Source: Chryseobacterium aureum
GTDB lineage: Bacteria; Bacteroidota; Bacteroidia; Flavobacteriales; Weeksellaceae
NCBI RefSeq assembly: GCF_003971235.1
Contig: NZ_CP034661.1
Coordinates: 434,001-498,000, forward strand
Direction of reading: 5' to 3'
Length of the DNA stretch: 64,000 bases
The position numbers and the translations under genes were made by a program. Shown one piece after another: positions 33,674 to 42,848 of the stretch. Within the stretch, counting starts at the first letter, position 1. Every line of letters starts with the position of its first letter. Below the pieces are notes generated by a model. It saw only the letters and a program-made list of their open reading frames with translations. It did no database searches and had not been told where the DNA came from.

Positions 33674-34798
33674 ATGGAACAACAAATCTATAAGGGGAAA
33701 CTGATACAGTTTCATCCGTTAAAAATAGCGAAAAAGGAAGAGCTGACCAAAAATACTTTTTCTCTGGAGTTTGAGATTCCTGAGAATGTAAAGGAAAATT
33801 TCAGGTTTGAGGCAGGGCAGTACGTCAGTATACGTTTTCAATCACATGGGAAAGAGGTTATTAATGATTATTCAATGACCTCGGCTCCTTATGAAGGGAA
33901 AATAAGCCTGGGAATAAAGATTAATTCCTCTGAGGGAGCAACTTCCCAGTTATTTCAAAACTATCATGAAGGGGATGTGCTGTGGGTGAGTGAGCCAGCC
34001 GGAAGGTTTACCATTGTATCTAAGCCCAGCGAATTCAGGACTATTGTTGCCTTTGCCGCCGGCATAGGGATTACCCCTATTCTGAGCCATTTTAAAAATA
34101 TTCTTCACAACGAACCCAGAACCCGGTTATTTTTATTTTTTGGAAATAAAAGCTCAGATGAACTTGTTTATCGGGAGCAGCTGGATCATCTTGCAAGAAC
34201 ATTTGGTGACAGACTTCAGATCTTCTATTTTTTCTCACAGGAAAAAACAGCAGATCAGTTTTTTTATGGCAGGTTGGACGAAAAGAAATTGGCTCTTATC
34301 ATTAATCAGATTCTCCATTTGGATGATACTGATGAAGAATCAACCATTTGGGATGCCGTAGACGAAGTCCTGATCTGTGGAAAAGGAGAAATGATCAAAA
34401 CCCTGGCGAATGCCTGCTACCATCACGGAATTCCGAAAAAGAACATCCATTTTGAGCTTTTTGAAGAATTTAATGATGATATTTATCCTGTAGAAAAGGA
34501 ATTTCCTTTGATTGAAAATATTGAAGTTGAATTTACCATGCTGGGAAAAAAATACACAGCCCAGCTTGCAGATAACAAAGATAAACTGCTTCAGCAGCTT
34601 CTCATCCGGAAATTTCCGGTTCCTTATTCGTGTAAATCAGGAATCTGTGGAAGCTGCGAATGTTCTTTGGAAGAAGGCGAAGTAGAACTGCTGGAGAATG
34701 AGTATCTTACCGAAAAAGAAGAAGAGCAGGGGCATATTTTAGCTTGCATGTCTATTGTGAAAAGTAAAAAAATAAAGCTTAACTTTGATCTTAGTTGA
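33674..34798 (+). CDS. PaaE/Hmp-like flavin and 2Fe-2S reductase
   Basis: A 374-residue electron-transfer protein. FAD-binding domain with VINDYSMTSAP, NAD(P) domain with FAAGIGITPILS and EVLICGKGEM, and a C-terminal plant-type ferredoxin with CKSGICGSCECSLEEGE plus the last Cys in ILACMS. The domain order (FAD-NAD-2Fe-2S) is that of PaaE phenylacetyl-CoA epoxidase reductase and related oxygenase reductases. No paaABC genes are near, so the partner is unknown. It diverges from the TlpA gene and overlaps the next gene by 4 bases. Confidence 0.88.
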   Translation: MEQQIYKGKLIQFHPLKIAKKEELTKNTFSLEFEIPENVKENFRFEAGQYVSIRFQSHGKEVINDYSMTSAPYEGKISLGIKINSSEGATSQLFQNYHEGDVLWVSEPAGRFTIVSKPSEFRTIVAFAAGIGITPILSHFKNILHNEPRTRLFLFFGNKSSDELVYREQLDHLARTFGDRLQIFYFFSQEKTADQFFYGRLDEKKLALIINQILHLDDTDEESTIWDAVDEVLICGKGEMIKTLANACYHHGIPKKNIHFELFEEFNDDIYPVEKEFPLIENIEVEFTMLGKKYTAQLADNKDKLLQQLLIRKFPVPYSCKSGICGSCECSLEEGEVELLENEYLTEKEEEQGHILACMSIVKSKKIKLNFDLS

Positions 34799-35412
34799 GA
34801 ATTATACGGAACATATTTAACCTGGGCTTTATATCATTGGAATTGGGAATTCTGATGATATGCTTCTGCAATGTGTGGGTTTTCGGTCTTACTAACGGGA
34901 GAACCTATACCAAAATATCAAAAATTCCGCCTAGAGAAATAGCCCTGGTTCTGGGAACATCCCCTAAAATGAGATCCGGAAAATCTAATCCTTACTTCAC
35001 CAAAAGAATGGATGCCGCGGCCCTTCTTTACCATCATGGTAAGATCAAGAAAATTATAGTAAGTGGTGAAAAGAGTAAGGGCTACAACGAACCGGCAGCC
35101 ATGAAAAACTATCTGATCAATCAGGAGGGAGTTCCGGAAGATATCATTCTGGAAGATCCGAAGGGTTTTAATACCTATAAAAGTATTCTCCGCTGCAAAG
35201 ATGTTTATAAAAAGAAAAATGTGATTATTGTATCCCAGGGATACCACAACCTGAGAGCCCTGTTTTTTGCAAGAAATAATGATATGAATGCCTTAGGATT
35301 TGATGCACAGGACGTCTCAAAACCTGAAAGTTTCTACAGAAACCAGACGAGGGAAATCCTCGCCCGGGTCATTGCTGTAGTGTATTTTATTCTGGGTGTT
35401 TCTCCGGATTAG
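34795..35412 (+). CDS. SanA/YdcF-like DUF218 membrane protein
   Basis: A 205-residue protein starting at TTG 34795 inside the TTGA overlap with the previous stop. One N-terminal membrane helix (about 7-30) is followed by a DUF218 domain: ALVLGTSPKMRSG, FTKRMDAAALLYHHGKIKKIIVSG and VIIVSQGYHNLRALF. SanA/ElyC proteins act in envelope maintenance in E. coli. Its stop overlaps the tamL stop by 4 bases. Confidence 0.85.
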   Translation: MRIIRNIFNLGFISLELGILMICFCNVWVFGLTNGRTYTKISKIPPREIALVLGTSPKMRSGKSNPYFTKRMDAAALLYHHGKIKKIIVSGEKSKGYNEPAAMKNYLINQEGVPEDIILEDPKGFNTYKSILRCKDVYKKKNVIIVSQGYHNLRALFFARNNDMNALGFDAQDVSKPESFYRNQTREILARVIAVVYFILGVSPD

Positions 35413-38018
35413 AAAGGATATCCGAATGCGATATTAACCGTAGGTTTAAAAGGCTGGATATATTTGAATCTCCATCGGTCTCCTTCAGGTTTATTGGGGT
35501 CGTAGATCTTATAAGCAAGGTCAATTCTGGCCGTTACATAGGCAATGTTTAATCGTAATCCGAATCCACTTCCGATACCCACCTGTTTCCAGAATTTATT
35601 GAATTTAAACTCATCGCCGTATCCGTCATTATAATTACGAAGGCTCCATGTATTTCCGATATCGGTAAATAATGCTCCTTCATAGGTTTTATTGAATGGA
35701 ATCCTGTATTCAATATTGGTGGTGAGCTTTACATTGTCTGTCATATAGGTACGCACTCTTTCATCTACCTGAGAATCTGCGGGACCTAAGCCTCCATATG
35801 CTACCCATGCTCTGATATCATTAGAGCCTCCATTGAAATAAGATTTAATGATCGGCATATCTTCAGAATTTCCATACGGAATTCCGACTCCTATAAACTG
35901 ACGAAGCACCAGGGTTTGATTTCCATTAAATTTGAAATATTTTCTGGCATCAATATCAAACTTCACAAACTGGGCATAGGGTAACCCGAAAATAGTTTTT
36001 TGAGGTCCGCTGACAACTCCTCCGCCATTATCTTTTTTGTTGAATAAGCTTAAAATATTACCGGCAAGTTCAACTTTTCCGTTAAAGTAAAATGCATTAG
36101 GATAGTCTTTTTTTCCAATTTCACTGTATACAAAGTTGTAAATCATGGAAGAAATCAGGACATCCTGTGTCTGTCTGTCTTTGTTCACCAAAGTTCCTCT
36201 GAAGGCTGTTAACAGATCCGTTCCCTGCTGGTTAAGACTTGCCCGGTACGCATCGTTCTCAATGATCATTTTGGAAACATCATCTACACTCAGCTTTCCA
36301 TCTTTATAATCCTGTCCGGTTTGTGCTGTTTCCGGGTTAAACTTAAAATAATTCCCGAAAACTTCATCTTTTACCCTTCCGTCATTCACAAAATAATCAT
36401 AGTAGGCATCCTTATTTTTAGTCAAACTGATTTGAGTATTGAATAATGTAAGCTTATGATATACCTGGTCATTGACGCTGGCCTGATAGTTTAATCCTGT
36501 ATTGAAAATAAGTCTTCCCAAACCGATATTGTTCTGTATGGATGCTCCCAGTAAGATAGAGGAAGTAGGAGTATACCGTTTAGGAATTAATTTATAATAA
36601 TTAATAGGAAGCAGCAGTCTTGGGAAATTCAAAGATGCCTGAGCAGATATTTCGTAGGCAGCCACTCTTTTGTCAATGTCTTTTGTACTTCTGATGGATC
36701 CGAATGTTCCTGAAAGGCTTGTAGAAAGGTTTTCTGCCCCTCTGAAAACATTTCGGGTGGTGAGATCCACAGAAGGAGAAATCCCCAGATTCAGAATCTG
36801 AGAATAATTAATATCTGTTCCCAGTTTAAATTCATATTTGGGAAGCGGTTTCAGTACATACAAAACGTCTACAATACTGTCGTTAGGGGCCGTTATTCCA
36901 CCTTGTCTCAGGGAATCTCTTGCTTTAACGATGCTAAAGTTGTTCATCGCCAAAAGGTTTCTCTTGGTAACATCCAGTTTTGTCTGGTCAAAAACTTTTT
37001 TGCTGTCAGGAATAATCGCACGCCATATGGATGAAATTTTATATTTATCATTCACCGTATGGAATCTTATTCTTCTTAAGCTGTCTTTTTTTGTATTTTT
37101 AGGATAGTCTCCGGGTTCATCCACAATGACCACATCAATATTTCCAAAAGTGGCAATTTTATAGGGAGTATCCAGAGAATCTTTATGAATTTCAAGTGTT
37201 AAAGGAATCTGCTTTCTGCTTTTAAGAGAGTCTGCCACGAAATACACTTCATCATTCAATGCATTAAACCTGTAGAATCCAAATTCCCTCATCTGTTCGG
37301 TAATTCTGGTTACCTCTCTTTCAAGAACGGTCTGATCAAGAATCTGTCCGGATCTCACAAGACTTTTATTGAGAAAAGAACTGTAATATCCTTTAATTCC
37401 CTGATCCGGAATATTGTAAAAATAATCCTTGATCCGGGTAGGTTCATTATGTTTGATAGAATAACTTACAGACGCTTTTTTAGAAGCAGAATCCAAAGAA
37501 TGCTTAAAAGTTACATCCGCATCCCAGTATCCTCTGTAGGTAAGCCTTTTTTTAATAGATTCAGCGCTTTTTTCACTTCTCGCCTGATCAAGGATGACAG
37601 GTGCTGTTCCCCAGTTGTGTAGCAGACGGTCCAAAAGAAGACTTTTCCCCACACTGCTTTTCATATTGTATTTAATGAACAGGGAATCTCTCAGTTTCTG
37701 ATTTCTCATCTCACCGGGATAGGTCATATATTCATTAAGTATAGTATCATATTTCGGATCAGCCATATTGTACAGAAGTAAACTTAAAGGCATGAAAAGA
37801 AACTGCTTTTTATTGGGCTTTTGCTGTATATAATCTTTCAGTTCTTCATCGAAAAATTCTCTCTTATCCTCGAACCCTAATGTGTTCTTAGTAAGAAGAT
37901 ATTCGCCTTCCGGAACTTTTTTTGTCGTACTACAAGCATAAAGGAGACCAACAAATGTTGCAAATGAGATAATTTTATAATATTTTTGAGGAGAATTCTT
38001 ATAATGCTTACAGCTCAT
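35409..38018 (-). CDS. tamL: Omp85-family lipoprotein TamL-like
   Basis: An 869-residue BamA/TamA-type outer-membrane protein with a lipoprotein signal at its N-terminus (VGLLYACSTTKK, Cys about 29). POTRA-like repeats (about 50-400) are followed by a C-terminal beta-barrel ending FGYPF. The barrel has the FNGGSNDIRAW block expected of TamA. A lipidated TamA, TamL, is known in Bacteroidota, where it works with TamB; tamB is not in this window. Its ATG overlaps the start of the divergent trmH gene by 15 bases, so promoters lie inside coding sequence. Confidence 0.85.
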   Translation of the reverse strand: MSCKHYKNSPQKYYKIISFATFVGLLYACSTTKKVPEGEYLLTKNTLGFEDKREFFDEELKDYIQQKPNKKQFLFMPLSLLLYNMADPKYDTILNEYMTYPGEMRNQKLRDSLFIKYNMKSSVGKSLLLDRLLHNWGTAPVILDQARSEKSAESIKKRLTYRGYWDADVTFKHSLDSASKKASVSYSIKHNEPTRIKDYFYNIPDQGIKGYYSSFLNKSLVRSGQILDQTVLEREVTRITEQMREFGFYRFNALNDEVYFVADSLKSRKQIPLTLEIHKDSLDTPYKIATFGNIDVVIVDEPGDYPKNTKKDSLRRIRFHTVNDKYKISSIWRAIIPDSKKVFDQTKLDVTKRNLLAMNNFSIVKARDSLRQGGITAPNDSIVDVLYVLKPLPKYEFKLGTDINYSQILNLGISPSVDLTTRNVFRGAENLSTSLSGTFGSIRSTKDIDKRVAAYEISAQASLNFPRLLLPINYYKLIPKRYTPTSSILLGASIQNNIGLGRLIFNTGLNYQASVNDQVYHKLTLFNTQISLTKNKDAYYDYFVNDGRVKDEVFGNYFKFNPETAQTGQDYKDGKLSVDDVSKMIIENDAYRASLNQQGTDLLTAFRGTLVNKDRQTQDVLISSMIYNFVYSEIGKKDYPNAFYFNGKVELAGNILSLFNKKDNGGGVVSGPQKTIFGLPYAQFVKFDIDARKYFKFNGNQTLVLRQFIGVGIPYGNSEDMPIIKSYFNGGSNDIRAWVAYGGLGPADSQVDERVRTYMTDNVKLTTNIEYRIPFNKTYEGALFTDIGNTWSLRNYNDGYGDEFKFNKFWKQVGIGSGFGLRLNIAYVTARIDLAYKIYDPNKPEGDRWRFKYIQPFKPTVNIAFGYPF
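37958..37988 (+). promoter_or_regulatory. Promoter of the methyltransferase gene inside tamL
   Basis: TTG (37958-37960), 20-base spacer, TATTTTTG (37981-37988), a full match, with predicted start near 37994, 10 bases before ATG 38004. The whole element lies in the first codons of tamL on the opposite strand. Confidence 0.7.
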
Positions 38019-38729
38019 ACAATAAAAGTTTTACAATCTTTAGATAAAAAGAAGTTCAGACAAAAATACAATTTGTTTTTGGTTGAAGGTAATAAAATCA
38101 TTTGTGAACTTTTTAATTCTAACATTAAAATTAAAGAAATATTATCAACGGATCCACAAAAATTAGACCGTACTGATATTCCTATTACCCATATCTCTGA
38201 AAATGAATTAAAAAAAATTAGTTTTCTTAAAACTCCGAAAGATTCTGTAGCGGTATGTTATCTTGCCGAAGAAGAAAAAATGGAGGATAAGCCCATACAG
38301 CTTGTTTTGGACGGAATACAGGATCCGGGAAATTTAGGAACAATCATCCGATTGGCAGACTGGTTCGGAATAGAGCAGATTATCTGTAGTGAAGATACCG
38401 TGGATGTTTATAATCCTAAAGTGATTCAGGCCACCATGGGCTCTTTTACCAGGGTGAACGTGGTATACACCCATCTTACAGAATATCTTTCTTCAACCGG
38501 AAATGTAAACATTGGAACAGACATGGAAGGGCAAAACCTCTATGCTTTTGATAAACCGGAAAAAATGAATCTTATTCTGGGTAACGAAGGAAACGGGATG
38601 CGGCCGGAAACGGAGAAGCTTTTACAGAAAAGCATCAGCATTCCGAGGTTTGGAAAATCCCAGTCTACAGAAAGTCTAAATGTCTCAATGGCTGCCGGGA
38701 TTATTTTAGGACAGTTATTTTCAAAATAA
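38004..38729 (+). CDS. SPOUT RNA methyltransferase (TrmH/RlmB type)
   Basis: A 241-residue protein starting MLTAHTIKVLQ (ATG 38004). N-terminal substrate-binding part with KYNLFLVEGNKII, then the SPOUT knot: VLDGIQDPGNLGTIIRLADWFG, NLILGNEGNGM and SIPRFGKSQSTESLNVSMAAG. These motifs bind SAM in 2'-O-ribose methyltransferases acting on tRNA or 23S rRNA. Which RNA is not determinable. Its coding start overlaps tamL on the opposite strand. Confidence 0.88.
   Translation: MLTAHTIKVLQSLDKKKFRQKYNLFLVEGNKIICELFNSNIKIKEILSTDPQKLDRTDIPITHISENELKKISFLKTPKDSVAVCYLAEEEKMEDKPIQLVLDGIQDPGNLGTIIRLADWFGIEQIICSEDTVDVYNPKVIQATMGSFTRVNVVYTHLTEYLSSTGNVNIGTDMEGQNLYAFDKPEKMNLILGNEGNGMRPETEKLLQKSISIPRFGKSQSTESLNVSMAAGIILGQLFSK
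38061..38068 (-). promoter_or_regulatory. Possible -7 box of tamL inside the methyltransferase gene
   Basis: TATTTTTG on the - strand, a full match to TAnnTTTG, about 43 bases before the tamL ATG. No -33 TTG is seen at the expected spacing. Confidence 0.4.
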
Positions 38730-38735
38730 AAAATA

Positions 38736-38803
38736 AGAAACCAGAGGTTGGAAATTATTGTAAAATATTACTGAATATGTTCTAACGTCTGGTTTCTACT
38801 ATT
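38736..38803. terminator. Bidirectional terminator between convergent genes
   Basis: Arms AGAAACCAGAGGTTGGAA (38736-38753) and a copy at 38780-38797 match in 16 of 18 positions, with a T-run beyond. It separates the methyltransferase and the protein ending at 38806. Confidence 0.75.
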
Positions 38804-38805
38804 TT

Positions 38806-39306
38806 TTATATCAATTGTTCCATACTTGAAACACTTTTGTTTTTCTGATATACTTCCATCTTTTTTCTGATGTATTTCAGTGCTATAGGAGCAAGATAGA
38901 TCAATGCCGCACCAATCAGTTTTTTCTTCCAGTTGGAGCTTTTCATATTCTTTTTGGCATAGTTTCCTACGATAGCAGTAACGCCCAGCTTTACCAGACC
39001 GTCTGTAATATTTCCTCCATTGAATGCGGAACTTGCAATTCCTACGGCAGTATTTTTGCTGATCAGAAGGTCTTTTACCTCTGAAGTAAGCTGTTTGGCA
39101 ATAACATCTTTTCTTAAGACTACTTTTTCATCACCATCTTCATCTATTTTTTCCTGAAGATACTGGTCGCTTAAACCATTGGTAAATGCGCTCAGGCTTT
39201 CTTTTGTATTTTTGAAGGTAAGAAGATTCTCCAGATCGCTTATTTCACCCTGAAGCAGTTTTTTCTTTCTTCTTAATTCTTCTATGCTCTCGTATTTTCT
39301 GCCCAT
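38806..39306 (-). CDS. Protein of unknown function with C-terminal membrane-like segment
   Basis: A 166-residue protein. The N-terminal half is a charged coiled-coil-like region (SIEELRRKKKLLQGEISDLENLL). The C-terminal half contains a hydrophobic segment AALIYLAPIALKYIRKKM. No firm family; it does not contain a known enzymatic motif. It starts 3 bases after the DUF1469 gene and belongs to the same unit, so it may be an envelope-associated partner. Confidence 0.7.
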   Translation of the reverse strand: MGRKYESIEELRRKKKLLQGEISDLENLLTFKNTKESLSAFTNGLSDQYLQEKIDEDGDEKVVLRKDVIAKQLTSEVKDLLISKNTAVGIASSAFNGGNITDGLVKLGVTAIVGNYAKKNMKSSNWKKKLIGAALIYLAPIALKYIRKKMEVYQKNKSVSSMEQLI

Positions 39307-39309
39307 AGT

Positions 39310-39618
39310 TTAATGATTTAAAAATTTAATAACCTGATCTGCAACGGTATTAACGATCTTATTTTTGAAAGCGATGACAAACGCCATTACCAGCGCATAA
39401 AATGCAGCTACAATTAAAAACCCGTAAGAGTAATTATCCAGTGCTTTGCCAATAAGGAAAGCAATACCAAAATTGAAGAGGATAATAAAAAAAGCAAAAG
39501 CAACAAGGAGTACTACAAAGTAAGTGATGAGCCCGGCAGAAAGAGACGACTTTTCTGTCGCTTCAATTTTCAGAAGGTCTATTCTTTTGGAGGCGTATTC
39601 TTTAATAGTTTCTATCAT
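39310..39618 (-). CDS. DUF1469 (YqjE-like, 'holin-like') membrane protein
   Basis: A 102-residue protein with two membrane helices (about 30-55 and 62-85). It begins MIETIKEYASKRIDLLKIEATEKSS, the typical DUF1469 start. Databases often label this family phage holin superfamily III, but no phage genes are near. In E. coli its relative YqjE lies beside YqjD and YqjK and is linked to stationary phase. The setting here is the same: an YtxH-like gene precedes it. Confidence 0.85.
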   Translation of the reverse strand: MIETIKEYASKRIDLLKIEATEKSSLSAGLITYFVVLLVAFAFFIILFNFGIAFLIGKALDNYSYGFLIVAAFYALVMAFVIAFKNKIVNTVADQVIKFLNH

Positions 39619-39637
39619 TGTTTTTTTTTAAAGTTAC

Positions 39638-39669
39638 AAAAAAAGGAACTTTTGCACAAAAGTTCCTTT
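39638..39669 (-). terminator. Terminator after the YtxH gene
   Basis: Arms AAAGGAACTTTT (39642-39653) and AAAAGTTCCTTT (39658-39669), 4-base loop, and on the - strand seven T. It lies between the ytxH-like and DUF1469 genes, so these may be separate or partly coupled units. Confidence 0.85.
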
Positions 39670-39698
39670 CTGTAATTTACTTAAAAAAGATAAATTAC

Positions 39699-40049
39699 TT
39701 ATTTTTTCAGATCATTCAGTTCCGCTTCTACATCTTTTGCCAAATCTGCAGTTTTAGAAACAATCTGATCTTTGTATTTATCATATCCGTCTTTCACAGT
39801 ATGTGCTACGCTGCTTGCCGTTTCCTTGAAGGTAGAAGAAATATTGCCATATTGGTCTTTTACTTTTTCAGAAACCTCACCGTATTTATTTTTAGCCTGA
39901 TCTTTAAGATCATTTGCTTTGGTTTTAATTTTTTTTCTGGTTTCTTTACCTTCTTCCGGTGCGTATAACATTCCTAAGATTACACCCGCTGCAGCACCTG
40001 CAAGAAGTCCTGCCAATATACCTGCTGTATTATTTCCTTTTCTAGACAT
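39699..40049 (-). CDS. YtxH-domain stress protein
   Basis: A 116-residue protein. A Gly/Ala-rich membrane segment (about 9-30, AGILAGLLAGAAAGVILGMLYAPEEG) is followed by a long charged helix (KGKETRKKIKTKANDLKDQ). The LYAPxxG pattern is typical of YtxH, a general stress protein family in Bacillus. The function is unknown. It is upstream of the DUF1469 gene. Confidence 0.88.
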   Translation of the reverse strand: MSRKGNNTAGILAGLLAGAAAGVILGMLYAPEEGKETRKKIKTKANDLKDQAKNKYGEVSEKVKDQYGNISSTFKETASSVAHTVKDGYDKYKDQIVSKTADLAKDVEAELNDLKK

Positions 40050-40144
40050 TTTAAGTTTTTTAATAATTAATAATAAATTAGTTTTTACAGTAATAAAACT
40101 TACAATTTGTGTACCAAAGGAGGCTTTAGGCCTATTAAAAATTG

Positions 40145-40819
40145 TTAAATCTTTTTGATGTGAGATAAAATAAGTTGTATGGTTTCCTCTTTGGTTAAGT
40201 CTGAATTATCAATCACGATAGCGTCGTCAGCCTGCTTCAATGGGGCTATTTCACGCTCACTATCAATCTTGTCACGCTCTATCAGATTTTGTTTTACCTG
40301 CTCTTTATCTGCTTCTATCCCCAGGCCTTTTAATTCCAGAAACCTTCTGTTGGTTCTTTCGTCAATACTTGCAGTAAGGAAGAATTTATAGTCTGCATTT
40401 GGCAGAACTACTGTCCCAATGTCACGCCCGTCCATAATTACGCCTCCTTTTTCTGCCAAAGTGCGCTGTGACTGAAGCAGAAAGTCTCTTACTTCTTTCT
40501 GTTTGGCAACAAGACTTACGTTGTCAGAGACGATATTGGTGCGGATTTCTTTAGAGATATCAGTGTCATTAAGGAAGAGAATAAGGGTTCCTCCGTTGTT
40601 TTTGAATTCGAGTTTGATCTGGTCAAAAGAATTGAATAATGTATTCAGATCAATCTCACCATTTGTGTTAAGGCAGTGCTGTAATGCATACCAGGTAACT
40701 CCTCTGTACAGAGCCCCTGTGTCCATATGAATAAGTCCCAGCTGATCAGCAATGATTTTAGAGATAGAACTTTTTCCGGTAGACGAGTACCCATCAATAG
40801 CAATTACAGGTTTTTTCAT
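40145..40819 (-). CDS. cmk: Cytidylate kinase
   Basis: A 224-residue kinase that phosphorylates CMP and dCMP. The P-loop is AIDGYSSTGKSSISK, followed by MDTGALYRG and MDGRDIGTVVLPNADYK. Length is standard for Cmk. It is transcribed after porQ, as is often found in Bacteroidota, with a gap of 83 bases and no terminator seen, so co-transcription is likely. Confidence 0.95.
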   Translation of the reverse strand: MKKPVIAIDGYSSTGKSSISKIIADQLGLIHMDTGALYRGVTWYALQHCLNTNGEIDLNTLFNSFDQIKLEFKNNGGTLILFLNDTDISKEIRTNIVSDNVSLVAKQKEVRDFLLQSQRTLAEKGGVIMDGRDIGTVVLPNADYKFFLTASIDERTNRRFLELKGLGIEADKEQVKQNLIERDKIDSEREIAPLKQADDAIVIDNSDLTKEETIQLILSHIKKI

Positions 40820-40902
40820 ACTGCAAATTTCAAGATTTTTTCTTAAAAATCAAGAGGGAGCATGAAATTTTCGAAATAATTAAGAAATTTCAACCGGAAA
40901 GA

Positions 40903-41895
40903 TTACTCTCCTCTGTGGCTGGAAAGATCCATAGAAATTCCTATCTGATTGACATTGGAAGAGTTGTGGTATCTTATGTGGGCGTAGTCAATACGGAATC
41001 TTGATACTTTTACTCCAAATCCGGCAGAAAGGCCTGAGAAGTTTCTCTGATCTGCTACAGCCAGTTCATTTCCTCTTTTCACGTTATAGCCTAATCTGAT
41101 ATTGAAGTTCTTTTCCGGAAACAATTCTGCTCCCAATGAAAAGTGGTCTGCAATCTTTCTGCCGGTACCTACTTTTTGCCCGTCCAGATTCTCTTCTGAA
41201 GAAATATCAAACTTTTGGAGATCGTGTGCGGTAATTGTAATGGCAAGAGGGAAGTTCTTAATAATTCTGGTGTATCCAAGATCTACTCTGAAAGGAAGAT
41301 TCTCTCTTGTCCCATTGAAAGATTTCAGCTGGAAACCAAAGTTTCTCATCACAAGAGAAAGTACTTCTTTGTTCTTTTTATTATGATAGGTAATTCCCGC
41401 TGTTCCTGAAATAGCGGAAGAAGTGTAATTATCAATTTTTGAGGTAATGAAATTAATACCTCCACCAATGGTCCAGTCTTCTTCAAACTGGTAGGCATAG
41501 CCTGCTCCAATGGCTACATCCGAAGCTTTGAATTCTCCGTTTTCGAAACCGCTTTCATCCGTTCTCGGAATGCTTCCATAGCTCATATACCTGGCATTGA
41601 TAGTGGCCATATGGCCATTTTCAAAGTCTTTGGCATAAGCAATAGTACCATATTTCGAGTCAGCAAGGTAAGCCGTTGCATTGACGGAAAGCTGTTTGTC
41701 AGAATCTTTATTTAACAGGGAAGGGTTTGCAATAGCAAAGGAAACATCATAATCTCTTACCGAAATTGCATCTCCACCCAAAGCCGCCTGTCTTGCAGAT
41801 ACAGGTACATTTAAGAACGGATATACATTTGTTCCTGTTTGCGCATAAGAAACAATTCCTGATAGAAATAATGAAAAAATGATAATTTTCTTCAA
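40903..41895 (-). CDS. porQ: Type IX secretion protein PorQ-like
   Basis: A 330-residue exported protein with signal peptide MKKIIIFSLFLSGIVSYAQ. TNVYPFLNVPVSARQAALGGDAISV is the start of the PorQ/PorV-like outer-membrane barrel family, ending in a strand around IDYAHIRY. In Porphyromonas PorQ is part of type IX secretion by attaching proteins at the surface. The start is TTG at 41893-41895; the nearby ATG or TTG alternatives are out of frame. It lies beside cmk and diverges from pyrH. Confidence 0.85.
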   Translation of the reverse strand: MKKIIIFSLFLSGIVSYAQTGTNVYPFLNVPVSARQAALGGDAISVRDYDVSFAIANPSLLNKDSDKQLSVNATAYLADSKYGTIAYAKDFENGHMATINARYMSYGSIPRTDESGFENGEFKASDVAIGAGYAYQFEEDWTIGGGINFITSKIDNYTSSAISGTAGITYHNKKNKEVLSLVMRNFGFQLKSFNGTRENLPFRVDLGYTRIIKNFPLAITITAHDLQKFDISSEENLDGQKVGTGRKIADHFSLGAELFPEKNFNIRLGYNVKRGNELAVADQRNFSGLSAGFGVKVSRFRIDYAHIRYHNSSNVNQIGISMDLSSHRGE

Positions 41896-41913
41896 CTCAA
41901 TTTATAATTAATG

Positions 41914-41921
41914 CAAAAATA
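41914..41921 (-). promoter_or_regulatory. -7 box of porQ
   Basis: TATTTTTG on the - strand, 18 bases upstream of the TTG start. No -33 match at the expected distance. Confidence 0.4.
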
Positions 41922-41978
41922 ATCCTTTTTCGTACTTTTCAAAATATTTCTTACATTATTTCTATTTAAATATTTTTC

Positions 41979-42007
41979 TTGTATCAATATCTTAATGATT
42001 ATATTTG
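41979..42007 (+). promoter_or_regulatory. Promoter of pyrH
   Basis: TTG (41979-41981), 18-base spacer, TATATTTG (42000-42007), a full match. Predicted start near 42014, giving a leader of about 47 bases that contains a GGGG-AAA-CCCC element (42023-42033). Confidence 0.75.
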
Positions 42008-42057
42008 CAAAATCAAATACTGGGGGAAACCCCACTAATAAAAGTTACTAAAAATAA

Positions 42058-42768
<711 letters not shown>

Positions 42769-42790
42769 TCAATTTTACGGTTAAAAATAT

Positions 42791-42830
42791 AAAACACCTG
42801 TTACAGAATTTGCTGTTACAGGTGTTTTTG
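42791..42830 (+). terminator. Terminator of pyrH
   Basis: Arms AAAACACCTGTTACAG (42791-42806) and CTGTTACAGGTGTTTT (42813-42828), one internal mismatch, then a T-rich tail. It also faces the lipase gene that ends at 42849. Confidence 0.9.
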
Positions 42831-42848
42831 TTTTAGTATTAATCGTAG

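Noticed and set aside
39310..39618. Phage holin or prophage
   Set aside because: The name comes from a broad database label for DUF1469; no phage structural, integrase or lysis gene is present.
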